A DNA stretch of 64,000 nucleotides from assembly GCF_016862435.1 (NCBI RefSeq), contig NZ_BOMY01000041.1:186001-250000 (forward strand), given 5' to 3'. The position numbers and the translations under genes were made by a program. Shown here in pieces: positions 1 to 9,374 of the stretch; the stretch's first letter is position 1; each line of letters starts with the position of its first letter. A model generated the notes under the pieces. That model made no database searches and had not been told where the DNA came from. It was given only the letters and a program-made list of their open reading frames with translations. Origin of the DNA: Paractinoplanes tereljensis. Lineage in GTDB: Bacteria > Actinomycetota > Actinomycetes > Mycobacteriales > Micromonosporaceae.

Positions 1-3000
1 GTCCATCAGGGCTTCGAAGACGTTGCAGCCCGTGCTGGCCGCCTGCTTCAGACGGTCGAGGGCGGCTGGGGCCTCGGTGGCGTGGCGGGCCTTGAAGTCG
101 GCCAGGCGGTCCAGTTGGGACTGCTTTTCGGGCTCGGTCGCTCGGGCCAGCTCCATGCCCTCCGCGGGGCCGGCGGAGCCGGCGTCGGTGTCGTTGCGGA
201 AGGTGTTGACGCCGATGATGGGCAGCGTGCCGTCGTGTTTGCGCTGTTCGTAGAGCATTGACTCGTCCTGGATGCGGCCTCGCTGGTAGCCGGTCTCCAT
301 CGCGCCCAGCACGCCGCCTCGGTCGGAGATGCGGTCGAACTCGTCCAGGACGGCCTGTTCGACCAGGTCGGTCAGCTGGTCGACGATGTAGGAGCCCTGC
401 AGCGCGTTCTCGGTGGCGGCCAGGCCCCACTCGGCGTCGATGATCATCTGGATGGCGAGGGCACGGCGTACCGACTGCGGGGTGGGGGTGGTTACCGCCT
501 CGTCGTACGCGTTGGTGTGCAGGCTGTTGGCGTTGTCGTAGATGGCGCAGAGCGCCTGCAGGGTGGTCCGGATGTCGTTGAAGTCCATCTCCTGGGCGTG
601 CAGCGACCGGCCGGAGGTCTGCACGTGGTACTTCAGCTTCTGGGAGCGTTCGTCGGCGCCGTAGAGCTCGCGCATCGCGATCGCCCAGATCCGGCGGGCG
701 ACCCGGCCGATGACGGTGTATTCGGCGTCCATGCCGTTGGAGAAGAAGAACGACAGGTTGGGCGCGAAGTCGTTCACGTCCATGCCGCGGGCGCGGTACG
801 CCTCCACATACGTCAAACCGTTCGCCAGCGTGAACGCCAGCTGGCTGATCGGGTTGGCCCCGGCCTCGGCGATGTGGTAGCCGCTGATGCTGACCGAGTA
901 GAAGTTGCGGACCCGGTGGGCGATGAACCATTCCTGGATGTCGGCCATGCAGCGCAGCGCGAACTCGGTGGAGAAGATGCAGGTGTTCTGGCCCTGATCC
1001 TCCTTGAGGATGTCGGCCTGCACGGTGCCGCGCACGGTGGACAGCGTGCGGGCGACGACCTTCTCGCGGGGCTCGTCGGGGTTGGCCGCGAGCTGCTGGT
1101 CGATGGCGGCGTTGAGGAACATGGCGAGGATCGTCGGGGCCGGCCCGTTGATCGTCATGGAGACCGAGGTCTTCGGGTCGCAGAGGTCGAAACCCGCGTA
1201 CAGCTCGCGCATGTCGTCCAGGGTCGCGATCGACACGCCCGAGGTGCCGACCTTGCCGTAGACGTCCGGCCGGGGGTCGGGATCGCGCCCGTACAGCGTC
1301 ACCGAGTCGAACGCGGTGGACAGGCGGGTGGCCGGCTGGCCGGCGCTGAGCAGGTGGAAGCGCCGGTTGGTGCGGAACGCGTCGCCCTCGCCCGCGAACA
1401 TCCGCGCGGGAGCCTCGCCGGTGCGCTTGAGTGGGAAGACCCCGGCCGCGAACGGGAACAGGCCGGGCAGGTTTTCCGCGCGCAGGAAGCGGACCAGTTC
1501 GCCGTCGTCGCCGTCGCGCGGCAGGGCCACCCGCGGGATGACGCTGCCGGACAGGGTCTGCCGGGTCAGCGGGGTGCGAATCTCGTTGTCCCGGACCCGG
1601 TAGACCAGCTCGGTGCCGGAATAGGCCTCGCGAGTGGCCGGCCACCCGGCGAGCAGTTCGCGGACCTCGCCGGACAGCTCCCCCTCGGTCGCCGCCAGCA
1701 GCTGCGCGACGGCCTCGTCGTCCGGCAGCAGTTCGTGAGTGGTCGCCAGGTGCTGCCGGCGCCGGGCCAGGGCCACCTGCTCCGCCGTGGTGGCGTGGTA
1801 GCGCCGGACCGTGTCGGCCACCTCGGACAGATAACGCTCACGGCCCCGAGGCAGCACCGACGTCAGCCCGGTCGAGACCCGCCCGGAAACCAACGGCAGA
1901 ACACCAGGAAAAGGCTCCATCCCGTACGCGTACAAAAGGTCCTTGATCTGGTGGTAAAGGCTTGTCACGCCATCGTCCGCGAAGCGGGCGGCGCTGGTGC
2001 CGAAGACCGGCATGTCCTCCCACGGGGTGCCGAACTGTTCGCGGTTGCGCACCAACTGCCGGGCGACGTCGCGGCGGGCGTCCTCACCACCGCGGCGCTC
2101 GAACTTGTTGATCGCGACGACGTCGGCCAGCTCCAGCATGTCGATCTTCTCGAGCTGGCTGGCCGAGCCGAACTCCGGGGTCATCACGTAGAGCGACACC
2201 GCCGAGTAGGACGTGATGGCCGCGTCGCCCTGGCCGATGCCGGGCGTCTCGACGATCACCAGGTCGTTTCCGGCGGCCTTGCAGGCGGCGATGACGTCAC
2301 CGAGGTGCTCGGGCACCGTGCCGTCCCGCCGCCGGGTGGCGAGCGAGCGGAAGTAGACGACGCCGGGGGCGATGCTGTTCATCCGGATGCGGTCGCCGAG
2401 CAGCGCGCCGTTGCCGCGCCGCCGGGTCGGGTCGATCGCGATCACCGCCACCCGCAGCTTGTCCTCGCAGTCGCGGCGCAGCCGCCGGATGAGCTCGTCG
2501 GTGAGCGACGACTTACCCGAACCGCCGGTGCCGGTGATGCCGAGCACCGGCACGTTGCGGCCGGCGGCGGCCTCGCCCACCGCGGCGGCCAGGGCCGAGC
2601 TGCCGCCGGCCTGCAGGACCGTGATCGCCCGGGCCAGCGCGGTCTCGTCGCCGGCCAGCAGCGCCGGCACGTCGACCGGCTGGCGCGACACGTCGACGTC
2701 GCACTCGCGGATCAAGACGTTGATCATCGCGGGCAGGCCGAGCTGCTGGCCGTCCTGCGGGCTGAAGATGCGCACGCCGCGCTCGGCCAGGGCGGCGATC
2801 TCGCCCGGCACGATGGTGCCACCCCCGCCGCCGTAGACCCGCACGTGCCCGGCACCGCGCTCGGCCAGGCGGTCGACCAGATAGCCGAAGTATTCGACGT
2901 GGCCGCCCTGGTAGGACGAGAGGGCGACGCCCTGCGCGTCCTCCTGGACGACGGCGGTGACGACGTCTTCGACGCTGCGGTCGTGGCCGAGGTGCACGAC

Positions 3001-3117
3001 CTCGGCACCCTGGGCCTGCAGCAGCCGCCGCATGACGTTGATGGCGGCGTCGTGGCCGTCGAAGAGGCTCGCCGCCGTCACGAAGCGGACGGGCCGGGCC
3101 GGCACGTGGAGCGTCAT
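1..3117 (-). CDS. icmF: Isobutyryl-CoA mutase fused to its G-protein chaperone (IcmF), 3' end cut by window edge
   Basis: Adenosylcobalamin-dependent carbon-skeleton mutase interconverting isobutyryl-CoA and n-butyryl-CoA; the fused GTPase protects and loads the cofactor. Seen in order: an N-terminal B12-binding domain with the motif DGHDAAI (His22 the expected cobalt ligand), a MeaB-type G domain with Walker A GTGGSGKSS near residue 195, then the (beta/alpha)8 mutase domain (for example FPFAAGVFPLKRTGE and the NGPAPTI stretch). This domain order is diagnostic for IcmF rather than two-subunit methylmalonyl-CoA mutase. About 1039 codons are present; the family is usually somewhat longer, so a short C-terminal piece lies off the left edge. 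The ATG at 3117 has no Shine-Dalgarno, but a TAGTAT -10 box (3125-3130, reverse) sits 7 bases upstream, so it is probably leaderless. Divergent MarR gene and palindrome next door suggest local repression. Confidence 0.95.
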   Translation of the reverse strand, partial: MTLHVPARPVRFVTAASLFDGHDAAINVMRRLLQAQGAEVVHLGHDRSVEDVVTAVVQEDAQGVALSSYQGGHVEYFGYLVDRLAERGAGHVRVYGGGGGTIVPGEIAALAERGVRIFSPQDGQQLGLPAMINVLIRECDVDVSRQPVDVPALLAGDETALARAITVLQAGGSSALAAAVGEAAAGRNVPVLGITGTGGSGKSSLTDELIRRLRRDCEDKLRVAVIAIDPTRRRGNGALLGDRIRMNSIAPGVVYFRSLATRRRDGTVPEHLGDVIAACKAAGNDLVIVETPGIGQGDAAITSYSAVSLYVMTPEFGSASQLEKIDMLELADVVAINKFERRGGEDARRDVARQLVRNREQFGTPWEDMPVFGTSAARFADDGVTSLYHQIKDLLYAYGMEPFPGVLPLVSGRVSTGLTSVLPRGRERYLSEVADTVRRYHATTAEQVALARRRQHLATTHELLPDDEAVAQLLAATEGELSGEVRELLAGWPATREAYSGTELVYRVRDNEIRTPLTRQTLSGSVIPRVALPRDGDDGELVRFLRAENLPGLFPFAAGVFPLKRTGEAPARMFAGEGDAFRTNRRFHLLSAGQPATRLSTAFDSVTLYGRDPDPRPDVYGKVGTSGVSIATLDDMRELYAGFDLCDPKTSVSMTINGPAPTILAMFLNAAIDQQLAANPDEPREKVVARTLSTVRGTVQADILKEDQGQNTCIFSTEFALRCMADIQEWFIAHRVRNFYSVSISGYHIAEAGANPISQLAFTLANGLTYVEAYRARGMDVNDFAPNLSFFFSNGMDAEYTVIGRVARRIWAIAMRELYGADERSQKLKYHVQTSGRSLHAQEMDFNDIRTTLQALCAIYDNANSLHTNAYDEAVTTPTPQSVRRALAIQMIIDAEWGLAATENALQGSYIVDQLTDLVEQAVLDEFDRISDRGGVLGAMETGYQRGRIQDESMLYEQRKHDGTLPIIGVNTFRNDTDAGSAGPAEGMELARATEPEKQSQLDRLADFKARHATEAPAALDRLKQAASTGCNVFEALMD

Positions 3118-3130
3118 GGCGAAAATACTA

Positions 3131-3153
3131 GGACGTCCGACTATCGGACGTCC
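3131..3153. promoter_or_regulatory. Perfect 23-bp palindrome, candidate MarR operator between icmF and marR
   Basis: Two 10-base arms, GGACGTCCGA and TCGGACGTCC, are exact reverse complements around the spacer CTA. Each arm itself contains the palindrome GGACGTCC. The element abuts the icmF -10 box (TAGTAT, 3125-3130 reverse) and covers the region where the -35 of the marR promoter (-10 TACGAT, 3172-3177) should lie, so one bound dimer could block both divergent promoters. Binding by the neighbouring MarR protein is inference. Confidence 0.75.
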
Positions 3154-3184
3154 ATCTATTCGGCGTGCCGTTACGATGACCTGC

Positions 3185-3688
3185 GTGCCGACCGCCGACC
3201 GCCGACCCGACCCGATCGCGGAAGCGCGCCGGCTCTGGTCCGAGCACGGCTGGGAGCACGCCGCCGACGGGATGGCCGCGATCACCTCGCTCATGCGCGC
3301 CCAGCGGATCGCGCTGGCCCGGGTCGAGGCCGTGCTCAAGCCGCACGCGATCACCTTTGCCCGCTACGAGCTGCTGATGCTGCTGTACTTCAGTCGTCGC
3401 GGCTCGCTGCCGATGGCCCTGATCAGCGAACGCCTCCAGGTGCACCCCACCAGCGTCACCAACGCGGTCGACCGGCTGCAGGCGGCCGGCCTGGTGCAGC
3501 GGTTGATGCACCCCGAGGACCGGCGCGCGACCATCATCGAGCTGCTCCCGCCCGGCCGCAAGCTCGCCGAGGCTGCCACCGCCGACCTCAACAGCCAGGT
3601 GTTCGGCGCGCCCTGGATCACTCCCGCGGCGGTCACCACCCTGGTCGACGTGATCACCGAGATCCGGCACGACACCGGCGACTTCTGA
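3185..3688 (+). CDS. MarR-family transcriptional regulator next to icmF
   Basis: Winged-helix MarR regulator, 167 aa from the GTG. The wing region PEDRRATIIELLPPGRKLA and recognition region LQVHPTSVTNAVDRLQAAGLVQR are typical, and the N-terminal HGWEHAADGMAAITSLMRAQ region matches the MarR subgroup found beside CoA mutase genes. An in-frame ATG at 3176 would add three residues, but the -10-like TACGAT at 3172-3177 overlaps it and places transcription start at about the GTG at 3185, so a leaderless GTG is preferred. The stop is directly followed by the stop of the convergent lipoprotein gene. Likely autoregulated and controlling icmF through the palindrome at 3131-3153; the ligand (perhaps an acyl-CoA) is unknown. 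Confidence 0.88.
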   Translation: MPTADRRPDPIAEARRLWSEHGWEHAADGMAAITSLMRAQRIALARVEAVLKPHAITFARYELLMLLYFSRRGSLPMALISERLQVHPTSVTNAVDRLQAAGLVQRLMHPEDRRATIIELLPPGRKLAEAATADLNSQVFGAPWITPAAVTTLVDVITEIRHDTGDF

Positions 3689-4732
3689 TCAGCTGACGTC
3701 GGACATCTGGCGGAGGTAGGAACCGTCGCTGAAGATCTTGTCGACCGTGGCCGCGACCGCGGTGGCGGTGGCGTCGGTGCTGGCCTGGCGGGTCAGGACG
3801 GCGTCGATGTTGGCCTGGTTGACCGCCAGGCCGGGGATGTAATACCAGCCCTTCGGCAGGTCCTTGCCGTCCTTCGCGTGCTGCGCCTGCAGCCGGCCGG
3901 CGACCTCGCCCTTCACGAAGTGCTCCGGTGACACCAGCGCCAGCTCGCCGGCCTTCACCGCGGCCAGCGACTTCGGGTCCAGGTCGAAGGCCCCGGCCAC
4001 CCAGGTGGCCTTGGCCTTGCGCTTGATCGCGGCCAGGTTCCAGCCGTCGGCGTCGCCGGTGCCCAGGAAGGCGATCGCGTCCTTGTTCACCGTGGTGAGC
4101 GTCTGCCAGGCGGCCAGGTTGGCGGAGGTCTCCTGCTTGGTGTCGAACGGGCCGACCACCGTCACCCCGGGCAGCTTCGCGGTCAGTTCGTCCCGGATGC
4201 CCTTGGCCCGGCGGTCGAGCACCTTCACGCCGGGCGCGGACGTACCGAGGATGATTTTGCCTTTGGCGTTGGCGGGAAGCTTCGCGATCGCCTCGCCGGC
4301 CAGCATCTTGCCGAGCTGGTAGTTGTCGTTGCCGACGTACAGCTTGACGTTCGACGCGGCCAGCGGCGGGTTGTCCACCACGATCAGCGGGATGTCGTCG
4401 CCGACTGCCTCGGCCATCGGCTGGGTGAAGATCTCCGGGGACAGCGTGAAGACCGAGATGCCGTCCTTCACCCGGGCCCGGAGGTCCTGGAACATCTTCA
4501 GCTCGCCCTGGCCGTCGACGATGTCCGGGCCGACCACCTCGCTGGTGACTCCGCCGACCCGGGCCACCCCGGCGGTGAAGCCGGCGCCCATCTGGATCGA
4601 GAAGCTCAGCTGGGTATTGGCCACCACGAACGCCACATGGGGTGCGTCGCTGCCGGCCGCGCTCTTCGCGCAACCGCCCTGCGAGATGGCGAGGAGCAGG
4701 ACGGTAATGGCGCAGATAATCCGAAATTTCAT
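3689..4732 (-). CDS. Sugar-type ABC transporter substrate-binding lipoprotein (Peripla_BP_4 family)
   Basis: 347-aa exported solute-binding protein. Residues 1-21 form a signal peptide ending in a Cys (SQGGC), a loose lipobox, so it is probably membrane-anchored. The mature part has the type I periplasmic-binding fold: two alpha/beta lobes with HVAFVVANTQLSFSIQMGAG at the start, a central IPLIVVDNPP strand and a YVGNDNYQLGKMLAGEAI hinge segment, resembling ribose/xylose-type binding proteins. No permease or ATPase gene lies beside it, so it is an orphan receptor that may serve a transporter elsewhere or a sensory role. It is divergent from the c-di-GMP enzyme gene by about 40 bases, which makes a sensing link conceivable but unproven. 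Start is the only good ATG before the signal peptide. Confidence 0.82.
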   Translation of the reverse strand: MKFRIICAITVLLLAISQGGCAKSAAGSDAPHVAFVVANTQLSFSIQMGAGFTAGVARVGGVTSEVVGPDIVDGQGELKMFQDLRARVKDGISVFTLSPEIFTQPMAEAVGDDIPLIVVDNPPLAASNVKLYVGNDNYQLGKMLAGEAIAKLPANAKGKIILGTSAPGVKVLDRRAKGIRDELTAKLPGVTVVGPFDTKQETSANLAAWQTLTTVNKDAIAFLGTGDADGWNLAAIKRKAKATWVAGAFDLDPKSLAAVKAGELALVSPEHFVKGEVAGRLQAQHAKDGKDLPKGWYYIPGLAVNQANIDAVLTRQASTDATATAVAATVDKIFSDGSYLRQMSDVS

Positions 4733-4770
4733 GTCAGCCTGATTATGAATGGCTCAAGCTACTACCGAAC

Positions 4771-6759
4771 GTGAATCCTCATTCCAGCCGGGGGGACGCC
4801 GGAGTGATCGCCAAGGCAGTCCGGAGCAAGGTGATGGCCCGCGCCGCCGTCATCGGACTCACCCTCGGCGTCACCGCCCTCGCCGCGCTGGCCGGCTACA
4901 GCATCAACGGCAACGTCGAAACCACCCGGCACGTACGGGAAACCGGCATGCAGAGCGACCAGTGGGGCGCCCTCACCCTGAACGTCAGCATCGAGTACGA
5001 GATGCTCGGCGACTACCTGCGGGCCAGCAGCGACGTCGGCCGCCAGCCCCTGCTGTCGGCGATGGGCTCGGCCACCGGCAACGTCAACTGGCTGGCCGAG
5101 AACGGCGACGAGACCGACCGGGAGGAAGCCGCCGACGTCGCCGACTCGTACGCCGCCTACACCGAGACCCTGCACGAACTGGTGGCGGCCGACGGCCGGG
5201 GCGACCTGGCGACCGTGGACGCCCTCGCCCAGCAGGCCAACTTGGCCGCGTCGACGCTGCGCAAGACCACCATCGCCCAGGTCGCCCGCAAGCGCCTGGA
5301 CATGGACCAGTACCTGCTGGACGTGGACGAGCGCAACAACAAGGCGCTGGTGGCCGCCGGTGCGATCGTCGCCGTCGACATGATGCTGCTGGTGCTGTGC
5401 GCCTTCGTGATGATCGGCCACCAGCGGCGGATCGAACGGCAGGCGCAGGAGAGCCGGTACCGCGCCGGGCACGACGGGCTCACCGGGCTCGCCAACCGCT
5501 CGCTGCTGGCCGAGCACGTCGAGCGGACGCTGAAACAGGCCGCGCGCCAGAACGCCCCGGTCGGTCTGCTGCTGCTCGACCTCAACAAGTTCAAGGAGGT
5601 CAACGACACCCTCGGCCACCACGCCGGCGACCTGCTGCTCACCGAGGTGGCAAGCCGGCTTTCCAGCGCGGTCCGGGAGTCGGACATCGTGGCCCGGCTG
5701 GGCGGCGACGAGTTCGCCGTGCTGCTGCCCAGCGTCGGCTCGGCCGAGGGCTGCCTGGAACTGGCCCGGCGGGTGCTGGACGCGGTGCAGGGACCGGCTG
5801 AGCTGGACGGGGTGCGGGTCGACATCAGCGGCAGCATCGGCGCCGCCGTCTACCCGCTGCACAGCGCGAACTCGGCCGAGCTGCTGCAGCACGCCGACAT
5901 CGCGATGTACACCGCCAAACGGAGCCGCTCGGGCACCGCGATCTACGACGCTGAGACGGACAGCCACCGCTCGGAACAGCTCGGCGTGATCGGCGAGCTG
6001 AACCGGGCCATCGCCGAGGACGAGCTGGTGCTGCACTATCAGCCCAAGGTCGCGACCGGCACCGGCGAGCTCGTCGGGGTCGAGGCCCTGGTGCGCTGGC
6101 AGCACCCGGACCGCGGCCTGCTGCCGCCGAGCGAGTTCATCCCGCAGGCCGAGGACGACGAGATCATCGTGGCGCTCACCGACGCCGTCCTGGAGATGGC
6201 GCTGGTCCAGCACCGGAGCTGGCGGGAGGCCGGCGCCGAACTACCGGTGGCGGTCAACATCGCGGCCGGCGGCCTCTACGACAATGCGTTCCCGGACCGG
6301 GTGGCGGCGGCGCTGGCCCGCCACGCCGTACCGGGGGCCATGCTCACCCTGGAGATCACCGAGACGTCGATCATCAGCGACCCGGCCGAGGTCCAGGCGA
6401 TCCTGGACCGCCTGCGGGACCTGGGCGTGAAGCTGTCGATCGACGACTTCGGCACCGGTTACTCGTCGATGGCGTACCTGCAGACCATGCCGCTGACCGA
6501 GTTGAAGATCGACCGCCGGTTCATCCGCAGCGTGCACGAGTCGGCCAGCGACGAGGCGATCGTGCGGGCGATCCTGCAGCTGGCCGCCGCGCTGAACCTC
6601 AAGGTCGTCGCCGAGGGCGTGGAGAGCGCGGCCGCCCTGGCCGTTCTGGAGACCATGGGCTGCTCGTACGCGCAGGGCTACCACATGTCCCGGCCGATGC
6701 CGGCCGACGAGGTACTCCCCTGGGCGGCCGGCCGGATCCGGGTGCCGGTGGGTTCCTGA
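4771..6759 (+). CDS. Membrane-bound GGDEF-EAL c-di-GMP turnover protein
   Basis: Bifunctional-type protein of up to 662 aa. One transmembrane helix near residues 20-42, an extracytoplasmic region of about 140 aa, a second helix near 190-212, then cytoplasmic GGDEF and EAL domains. The GGDEF signature is intact (residues 311-315) and is preceded by an intact RESD inhibitory site (302-305). The EAL domain has EAL at 438-440, ITETSIISD, DDFGTGYSS, KIDRRFI and AEGVES, so phosphodiesterase residues also look complete. Either or both activities are possible; direction cannot be read from sequence. Start is the GTG at 4771; an in-frame GTG at 4804 after a G-rich stretch is an alternative and removes only 11 residues. 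The next gene starts 21 bases after its stop but has its own promoter-like box. Confidence 0.93.
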   Translation: MNPHSSRGDAGVIAKAVRSKVMARAAVIGLTLGVTALAALAGYSINGNVETTRHVRETGMQSDQWGALTLNVSIEYEMLGDYLRASSDVGRQPLLSAMGSATGNVNWLAENGDETDREEAADVADSYAAYTETLHELVAADGRGDLATVDALAQQANLAASTLRKTTIAQVARKRLDMDQYLLDVDERNNKALVAAGAIVAVDMMLLVLCAFVMIGHQRRIERQAQESRYRAGHDGLTGLANRSLLAEHVERTLKQAARQNAPVGLLLLDLNKFKEVNDTLGHHAGDLLLTEVASRLSSAVRESDIVARLGGDEFAVLLPSVGSAEGCLELARRVLDAVQGPAELDGVRVDISGSIGAAVYPLHSANSAELLQHADIAMYTAKRSRSGTAIYDAETDSHRSEQLGVIGELNRAIAEDELVLHYQPKVATGTGELVGVEALVRWQHPDRGLLPPSEFIPQAEDDEIIVALTDAVLEMALVQHRSWREAGAELPVAVNIAAGGLYDNAFPDRVAAALARHAVPGAMLTLEITETSIISDPAEVQAILDRLRDLGVKLSIDDFGTGYSSMAYLQTMPLTELKIDRRFIRSVHESASDEAIVRAILQLAAALNLKVVAEGVESAAALAVLETMGCSYAQGYHMSRPMPADEVLPWAAGRIRVPVGS

Positions 6760-6780
6760 CCAGGCCTGCACAATGGCCGG

Positions 6781-7482
6781 ATGAGCCAACCCGATTCCTT
6801 CGACGCCGTACTGTTCGACTGCGACGGGGTCCTGGTCGACTCCGAGAGCATCACGAACGGGGTTCTCCGGTCGATGCTGCACGAACTCGGCTGGCAGATC
6901 AGCGCGGACGACTGCTTCCGCCTGTTCGTCGGCCGGGCGCTGCGCGACGAGACCGCGATCATCACCGCGCACACCGGCTTCGTGGTCACCGACGACTGGC
7001 TGCTCGACTTCCGGGACCGCCGCAACGCGGCCCTGACCGCCTCGCTGGAGCCGATCCCCGGCGCGGTGGCCGCGGTCCACGAGATCAACGCCCGGCTGGC
7101 CGGCATGATCGCCTGCGCCAGCGGCGCCGACCTCGGCAAGGTGCGGTTGCAGCTGCACAAGGTCGGCCTGGACCAGGTCTTCGCCGGCAAGATGTTCAGC
7201 GGCATGGACCAGCCGCACAGCAAGCCGGCCCCCGATGTCTACCTGGCCGCGGCGGCACACCTGGGCATCGACCCGGCCCGGGCGGCCGTGGTCGAGGACA
7301 CCGTTCCGGGCGTGACCGCGGGCGTGGCGGCCGGCGCGACCGTCTTCGGCTTCTGCCCGCCCGGCAGCCCCGCCCACCACCCGCCGAAGGCGCTGCTGGA
7401 CGCCGGCGCCACCCATATATTCAGGTCGATGCACGACCTGCCCACATTTTTCCGATTTAAACCAGTTGGTCCAACTTTGTGA
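6781..7482 (+). CDS. HAD superfamily IA hydrolase (phosphoglycolate/hexose-phosphate phosphatase-like)
   Basis: 233-aa phosphatase of the beta-phosphoglucomutase/phosphoglycolate phosphatase group. Motif I is DCDGVLVDSE with nucleophile Asp13 and acid Asp15; motif II is the Ser in CASGADLGKV; motif III Lys is in HSKPAPDVYL; motif IV is VVEDTVPG. A helical cap lies between motifs I and II. The natural substrate cannot be named. A CACAAT -10-like box (6769-6774) ends six bases before the ATG and there is no Shine-Dalgarno, so it may be transcribed as a leaderless mRNA rather than with the upstream gene. The last 20 codons are unusually AT-rich and carry a palindrome that probably belongs to the promoter of the next gene. 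Confidence 0.85.
   Translation: MSQPDSFDAVLFDCDGVLVDSESITNGVLRSMLHELGWQISADDCFRLFVGRALRDETAIITAHTGFVVTDDWLLDFRDRRNAALTASLEPIPGAVAAVHEINARLAGMIACASGADLGKVRLQLHKVGLDQVFAGKMFSGMDQPHSKPAPDVYLAAAAHLGIDPARAAVVEDTVPGVTAGVAAGATVFGFCPPGSPAHHPPKALLDAGATHIFRSMHDLPTFFRFKPVGPTL
7464..7476. promoter_or_regulatory. Palindrome AGTTGGTCCAACT, operator candidate upstream of the BTRD1 gene
   Basis: AGTTGG and CCAACT are exact reverse complements around a single T. The site lies in an AT-rich patch inside the 3' end of the phosphatase gene, about 65 bases upstream of the ATG at 7542. Size and symmetry resemble GntR/LacI-type operators; the cognate regulator is unknown. Confidence 0.4.
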
Positions 7483-7541
7483 GAGGGTCAGGCCGGACGC
7501 GTCCAGCCGAGGACGCGACATCGGGCCGTGGAGGCACCGCC

Positions 7542-8423
7542 ATGACACTCGACTCCGTTCTCTCCCGCCGCGCTCTGCTGATCGGCGCCGGGCTCACCGC
7601 CGGCGCCGGGGCCGGCCTGCTGAGGTCCGCTCCCGCGCTGGCCAAGGCTCCCGTGTTCAGCGCCTACCACGGGGTCTCCGGCGCGACCCACCAGCAGCGC
7701 TTCGACAGCCTGAGCCAGCAGGGCTACCGGATGGTCTCGGTCAGCGTCTACGGCGACCGGTTCAATCCGCTCTACGCCGCGGTCTGGGTGCAGCGCGGCG
7801 GACCGGCCTGGGCCGCCCTGCACGGCCTCGACGCCGCCGGGTACCAGGCGAGGTTCAACCAGCTCGCCGCGGACGGATACGTCGCGATCCGGGTGAGCGC
7901 CACCGGCAGCCGGGCCAACCCGGTGTTCGCCGCCATCTTCGAGAAGCGCCCGCCGGGCACCTGGAAGGCCCGGCACGGCCTGACCGACGGCCCCGCCACC
8001 ACCCCGGGGACGCTGGCCAACCTGATGAGCTGGGCCCGCAGCAACAACTGCATCCCCACCTCGCTGACGATCTACGGCGGCCCGGCCGACCGCTCCTATG
8101 CCGCCACCTGCGTGCCGAACCCGGCTCAGGTCGGCTGGCGGGCACACGCGATGGGCAACTCCGGCGATTACCAGGGTTGGTTCGACCGCTACAACGGGCT
8201 GGGGATGCGGCCCACGGTGGTCGACGCGTCCGACGACCTGCAGTACGCGGCGATCTTCACCAACGACAACATCGGCGCCTGGGTGGCCCGGCACGACCAG
8301 ACGTCCGCGCAGTACCAGGCCGAGTTCGACACCCAGGCGGGCCAAGGCCGCTACCCGATCTCGGTGCAGGGTGGCGGCCTCGGCGCGGGCATCCGGTACG
8401 CATCGGTCTTCGCCGGCGTCTGA
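7542..8423 (+). CDS. Tat-exported protein made of BTRD1-type tandem repeats, without a catalytic domain
   Basis: 293-aa exported protein. The N-terminus has a twin-arginine signal (SRRALLIGAGL) followed by a hydrophobic core and an AxA-type cleavage region. The mature part consists of about five repeats of roughly 50 residues with the pattern H/G-x-[QR]-F-x-x-L-x-x-x-G-Y-[RV]-x-x-x-[SI]-V-x-G...P-x-[YF]-A-A-[VI], seen for instance in HQQRFDSLSQQGYRMVSVSV and YQARFNQLAADGYVAIRVSA. This matches bacterial tandem repeat domain 1, which usually precedes a serine beta-lactamase/polyglycine-hydrolase domain; here nothing follows it. A GGAGG Shine-Dalgarno (7530-7534) fixes the ATG. Function unknown; a binding or inhibitory role outside the cell is inference. 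Confidence 0.78.
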   Translation: MTLDSVLSRRALLIGAGLTAGAGAGLLRSAPALAKAPVFSAYHGVSGATHQQRFDSLSQQGYRMVSVSVYGDRFNPLYAAVWVQRGGPAWAALHGLDAAGYQARFNQLAADGYVAIRVSATGSRANPVFAAIFEKRPPGTWKARHGLTDGPATTPGTLANLMSWARSNNCIPTSLTIYGGPADRSYAATCVPNPAQVGWRAHAMGNSGDYQGWFDRYNGLGMRPTVVDASDDLQYAAIFTNDNIGAWVARHDQTSAQYQAEFDTQAGQGRYPISVQGGGLGAGIRYASVFAGV

Positions 8424-8430
8424 GGCCCCT

Positions 8431-8453
8431 CAGAGCCGGGCTCAGAGCCGGGC

Positions 8454-8466
<13 letters not shown>
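8431..8466. repeat. Three 12-bp tandem copies of the end of the aldo/keto reductase gene
   Basis: Consecutive copies CAGAGCCGGGCT (last base differs in the third). Read on the reverse strand, each copy encodes Ala-Arg-Leu-stop in the reductase frame, so the natural stop (8454-8456) is followed by two more in-frame stops at 8442-8444 and 8430-8432. The repeat fills most of the 30 bases between two convergent genes. Confidence 0.9.
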
Positions 8467-9272
<806 letters not shown>

Positions 9273-9326
9273 GCGTCCCACCGTGCGTCCGGGGCATGCC
9301 GGTCGCCCAGACCCGGCTTTTGGTAC

Positions 9327-9337
9327 CCCTGGCAGGG
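9327..9337. promoter_or_regulatory. Inverted repeat CCCTG-G-CAGGG in the reductase/XRE divergent region
   Basis: Exact 5-base arms around one G, located about 38-48 bases upstream of the regulator start and 55 bases upstream of the reductase start. Position between divergent genes makes it a candidate operator for the XRE regulator. Confidence 0.4.
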
Positions 9338-9374
9338 TCAGGAAACCCGCCCGATGGCGACGCATACTTGCCTC

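Noticed and set aside
517-3696. Forward open frame of more than 1000 codons over icmF
   Set aside because: It is antisense to icmF, whose B12, GTPase and mutase motifs are clear, and its product is low-complexity (Gly/Arg/Val-rich) as expected from GC-rich codon bias.
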